DNA of 8,084 nucleotides from RUG14186 sp964644555. GTDB lineage: Bacteria; Bacillota; Clostridia; Eubacteriales; Anaerofustaceae. Position numbers and translations under genes: made by a program. This document shows, one piece after another, positions 5,760-8,084 of this stretch; positions within the stretch are counted from its first letter, which is position 1, and each line of letters starts with the position of its first letter. The notes under the pieces are model-generated. The model was not told the DNA's origin, did no database searches, and worked only from the letters and a program-made list of their open reading frames with translations. Location: positions 1 through 8,084 of the forward strand of contig CAZXWI010000069.1 of NCBI GenBank assembly GCA_964644555.1, given 5' to 3'.

Positions 5760-6491
5760 CTAAAACTCTCCTGCTTCGTACATTATTGCCGATAATGCAC
5801 AAAGCGGTGCGGTTTCACATCTTAGTATTCTGTTTCCCAAGGTGCATATTTTAAATCCTTCATTTATTGCTTTTGCCACTTCGCTTTCTTCAAATCCGCC
5901 CTCGGAGCCGGTCAAAATGCTTATCGAAGTAAAGTCTTTTTCTTTTAATGCCATGGATAGAGTCGTGGCTTTCTCGTTTTCGTAAAACAGGATTGCAAGA
6001 TCCGATTTTGATGCATCTTTCAATGCTTCGGCATAGCTTGATAAGAGCCTTACCTTCGGAATTACGCCTCGTCCCGACTGCTCTGCGGCAGAGTGGGCTA
6101 TTTTTTGCCAGCGCTGTAATTTTTTTACCGATGATTTTGCATCGATTTTGGTTATGCACCTTGCTGCAGGGAATGCCACAATTTCGTATGCACCCAGCTC
6201 CGTTGCCTTTTGAATTATATGCTCAAGTTTGTCCGATTTTGGGAAAGCTATGTACACGCTTGCTTTTATTTTTGCTTCCGAAACGGAAGAGCGTCTTTCA
6301 GAAACAGTTAAAATAATTTCATCATCAAAAATTTGAGATACTTTGCATAAACATTCTAAGCCATCACCATCGCAAACCAAAACCTGCTCGTTTACTTTAA
6401 GTCTAAGCACTTTTGCATGGTTTAAATTTTCTTCCGTAAGTGTTATTATATCGCCTTGGATGTCCTGAGTTGACACAAAAAATCTAATCAT
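5760..6491 (-). CDS. rsmE: 16S rRNA (uracil(1498)-N(3))-methyltransferase RsmE
   Basis: A 243-residue SPOUT-class methyltransferase that methylates N3 of U1498 in 16S rRNA using SAM, acting on the small ribosomal subunit. The N-terminal PUA-like RNA-binding domain (about 1-70) shows RFFV at 3-6, NHAKVLRLK (24-32) and VCDGDG (39-44). The C-terminal knotted domain has KATELGA (95-101), RWQKIAHSAAEQSGRG (127-142), LTGSEGGF (193-200, where relatives usually have GPEGGF) and LGNRILRCETAPL (218-230), the SAM-binding trefoil knot. Length and all landmarks fit the family. The ATG lies inside the end of nnr: the two reading frames overlap by 8 bp (6484-6491), which implies coupled translation, with GGAG at 6499-6502 inside nnr as ribosome site. 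The pairing of RsmE with nnr probably reflects shared transcription rather than a shared pathway. Confidence 0.95.
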   Translation of the reverse strand: MIRFFVSTQDIQGDIITLTEENLNHAKVLRLKVNEQVLVCDGDGLECLCKVSQIFDDEIILTVSERRSSVSEAKIKASVYIAFPKSDKLEHIIQKATELGAYEIVAFPAARCITKIDAKSSVKKLQRWQKIAHSAAEQSGRGVIPKVRLLSSYAEALKDASKSDLAILFYENEKATTLSMALKEKDFTSISILTGSEGGFEESEVAKAINEGFKICTLGNRILRCETAPLCALSAIMYEAGEF

Positions 6492-7991
6492 TTACCTGCT
6501 CCGTTAATTCTTTCAGCACTTCTCCCACACATTTAACAATGTCGGAAGCCATTACTGCTCTTTTACCTTTGTGTTGTGCAGCTCTATCACCTGCTCTGCC
6601 GTGTATGTATGCACATAGGGCAGGGGATGTATTTAATGATGCACCTTGCGAAATGATTCCTGCGATTACGCCTGACAGCACATCACCGCTGCCTGCCGTT
6701 GCCATACCGTCGTTGCCTGAAAGATTCATATATATTTTCTTATTCTTTGTCATGATTATGCTTTTGGCATCTTTCATAACAATATTTATATTATATTCCT
6801 CGTTAAACTTTTGTATCAGTTCAAATGGGGAAGACTTTAATTCTTTTATGCTGTAACCGGATAATCTTGCCATCTCACCCATATGTGGAGTTATCGTAAT
6901 TTCCCTTTTTGAGCTTTTTAGTGCATCAGTGTTTTCGCTGATTATGTTGAGTGAATCGGCATCAAGAACCAAGGGCTTATCGATTTCTTCACTTAAAAGA
7001 TGATTTGTTATATTTTTTGCAATTTCACCTGTTCCTATTCCCGGTCCGCAAAGCACCGCATTCGCCCATTCTTCGGCTTTAATCAGCTTTTCGGTTACTG
7101 TTTCTTTTGTATCGTTAGAAGAGTATGTGCATAGCATTGCTTCGGGGAGTAATTGTTGTAGTATTATGCGGTTTTTCTCATCGGTAAATATTTTTACCAT
7201 TCCCACACCGCTCGTAAAGGCGGCTTTTGCCGACAAATATGCAGCCCCCGCCATATTTTCGCTTCCGGAAACAATCAAAACTTTGCCGAATGTTCCCTTA
7301 TTTCCGCCTATGTCCCTTTGGGGAAGCAGCAGGGGAACATCGGTATCCTCTATGGCATTTATACCTAGATCATCATTTGAGTATATGCCGATATCTTTTA
7401 TTATTACTTTACCGCAGTGCGTATACCCATCGTTTAGATAAAGTCCTGTTTTGGCATAAGCAAAGCTTACCGTTGCAGATGCTTTAACTGCACAATTCAT
7501 TTTCGCTCCGCTCGTTGCATTAATGCCGGAGGGAATATCTATTGAGAGTACCGGCACTTTTGCATTGTTGATACGCTCGATTACTTCTTCGTAAATTCCT
7601 TTTATATCCCTATTTAGACCGATGCCGAATATTGCATCGACTACAGTGGTAAATTCGGTTATTAAAGGGTCTTTTTCAAATGCAACACCGTATTTTTCGG
7701 CTAAATCCATTTGGAGTTTAGCCTCCGTGGTAAGTTTACTTTCATCTCCCACAAACCATATTTTCACGTCATACCCTGCGTTTTTCAANNNNNNNNNNCA
7801 GCCAAGCCGTCCGCACCGTTATTGCCGTTTGACGATACGACTAAAACTTTTGTCAAATCAAATCCCTTTTTCAGTTCTTCAAAAGCACCGAGAGCAGCTC
7901 TTTCCATCAAAACCAAAGAAGGTACACCGATATTTTGTATTGTATTTTTTTCCGTAATTTGCATTTGTTCAGAAGTAAGTATTTTTTTCAT
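6484..7991 (-). CDS. nnr: bifunctional NAD(P)H-hydrate repair enzyme Nnr (epimerase plus ADP-dependent dehydratase), interrupted by a sequence gap
   Basis: Repairs hydrated NADH and NADPH in the cytosol. The N-terminal YjeF_N/NAXE domain epimerises the R and S forms; the C-terminal NAXD/carbohydrate-kinase-like domain dehydrates S-NAD(P)HX using ADP. Before the gap are 64 codons including LTSEQM (5-10), LMERAA (28-33) and GNNGAD (56-61; usually GNNGGD). After the gap are 434 codons: DAIFGIGLNRD and SIDIPSGIN of the epimerase, then KGTFGKVLIVSGS, GPGIGTG, LVLDADSLN, TPHMGEMARL and NLSGNDGMATAGSGDVLSG of the dehydratase. The two parts are in different frames as written, but ten Ns (7789-7798) separate them. 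If the real gap is 11 bases, the join reads GLA-(four residues)-LKNAG, exactly the family spacing, and the protein is about 502 residues, normal for the bifunctional form. I therefore treat it as one intact gene. GGAGGT (7995-8000) lies only three bases before the ATG. First gene of the operon; overlaps rsmE. Confidence 0.9.
7789..7798. other. assembly gap of ten Ns
   Basis: Ten undetermined bases sit inside the epimerase domain of nnr. The flanking codons differ in frame by one base if the gap is taken at face value. A gap length of 3k+2 restores the frame, and 11 bases gives the expected number of residues. Ten is a typical placeholder length. Confidence 0.97.
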
Positions 7992-8033
7992 GCGACCTCC
8001 GATTGGTATTATTATATATTATTTTTGTCTTGG

Positions 8034-8063
8034 ATTATAGCTTATAACAAAAAAGGGTATCAA
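8034..8063 (-). promoter_or_regulatory. candidate sigma-A-type promoter of the nnr operon
   Basis: On the minus strand a TTGATA box (complement of 8058-8063) and a perfect TATAAT box (complement of 8034-8039) are separated by 18 bases. The start would fall near 8027, giving a leader of about 35 bases before the nnr ATG. The -35 box lies within the left arm (plus-strand coordinates) of the terminator hairpin at 8055-8077, so promoter and terminator share DNA. A second TATAAT (complement of 8011-8016) has no -35 partner. Confidence 0.55.
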
Positions 8064-8077
8064 TTTTATTGATACCC
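8049..8077 (-). terminator. intrinsic terminator of a minus-strand gene beyond the window edge
   Basis: GGGTATCAAT (8055-8064) and ATTGATACCC (8068-8077) form a perfect 10-bp stem with a three-base loop. On the minus strand it is followed by TTTTTT (complement of 8049-8054). The orientation of the T-run shows that it ends a transcript entering from the right. Only seven bases lie beyond it, so the gene it serves is not visible. Confidence 0.8.
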
Positions 8078-8084
8078 CATCATC

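Noticed and set aside
5948..6316. 122-codon open frame on the plus strand
   Set aside because: It is antisense to rsmE, whose family motifs run continuously through the region; no ribosome site or domain supports it.
7622..7957. Plus-strand open frames crossing the N gap
   Set aside because: They exist only because Ns do not encode stops and they are antisense to nnr, which has strong family motifs on both sides.
1..8084. CRISPR arrays, insertion sequences, tRNA or rRNA genes
   Set aside because: No regularly spaced repeats, transposase motifs, terminal inverted repeats around a gene, cloverleaf-like or rRNA-like sequence were seen on either strand.

Overview
The window looks like a piece of a low-GC, Gram-positive genome of the Clostridia type. 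The DNA is AT-rich, Shine-Dalgarno sites are strong (AAGGAG/GGAG in front of most genes), intrinsic terminators are compact, and the gene set fits an anaerobe: a radical-SAM protein of the PflX group, a URO-D/methyltransferase-fold protein and a DUF71/COG2102 protein. A run of exactly ten Ns at 7789-7798 indicates a draft or metagenome-derived scaffold. The lineage is an inference from style; no rRNA or lineage marker is present.

Left part, plus strand (about 1-3994). A candidate extended -10 promoter leads into a URO-D superfamily gene (144-1328), a 42-residue small ORF with its own ideal ribosome site (1341-1469), a 12-helix MFS transporter (1507-2718), a perfect 13-bp hairpin (2724-2761), and a second, diverged MFS transporter (2822-3994). 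The order suggests a small uptake/export-plus-metabolism cassette. The URO-D protein lacks the His-x-Cys...Cys zinc ligands of the MtaA/MtbA/CmuA-type methyltransferases, and no corrinoid protein is encoded next to it, so its substrate is unknown.

Middle (about 4004-4933, plus strand). A radical SAM protein of the PflX/COG1313 group is transcribed from what looks like a perfect TGnTATAAT promoter. That promoter overlaps a stem that can close only in transcripts reading in from the MFS genes.

Right part, minus strand (8078 down to 5047). Read in its own direction: the terminator of an off-window gene, a promoter whose -35 box lies inside that terminator, then nnr (bifunctional NAD(P)H-hydrate repair enzyme, split by the N gap), rsmE (16S rRNA U1498 methyltransferase, overlapping nnr by 8 bp), and a COG2102 PP-loop ATPase, closed by a clean intrinsic terminator at 5047-5068. 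This is a housekeeping-style operon convergent with the radical SAM gene. The most informative points are the non-canonical URO-D with its microprotein and tandem MFS genes, and the evidence that the apparent frame break in nnr is an assembly artefact. No mobile element, CRISPR array, tRNA or rRNA was seen, and no gene-free stretch exceeds about 145 bases.
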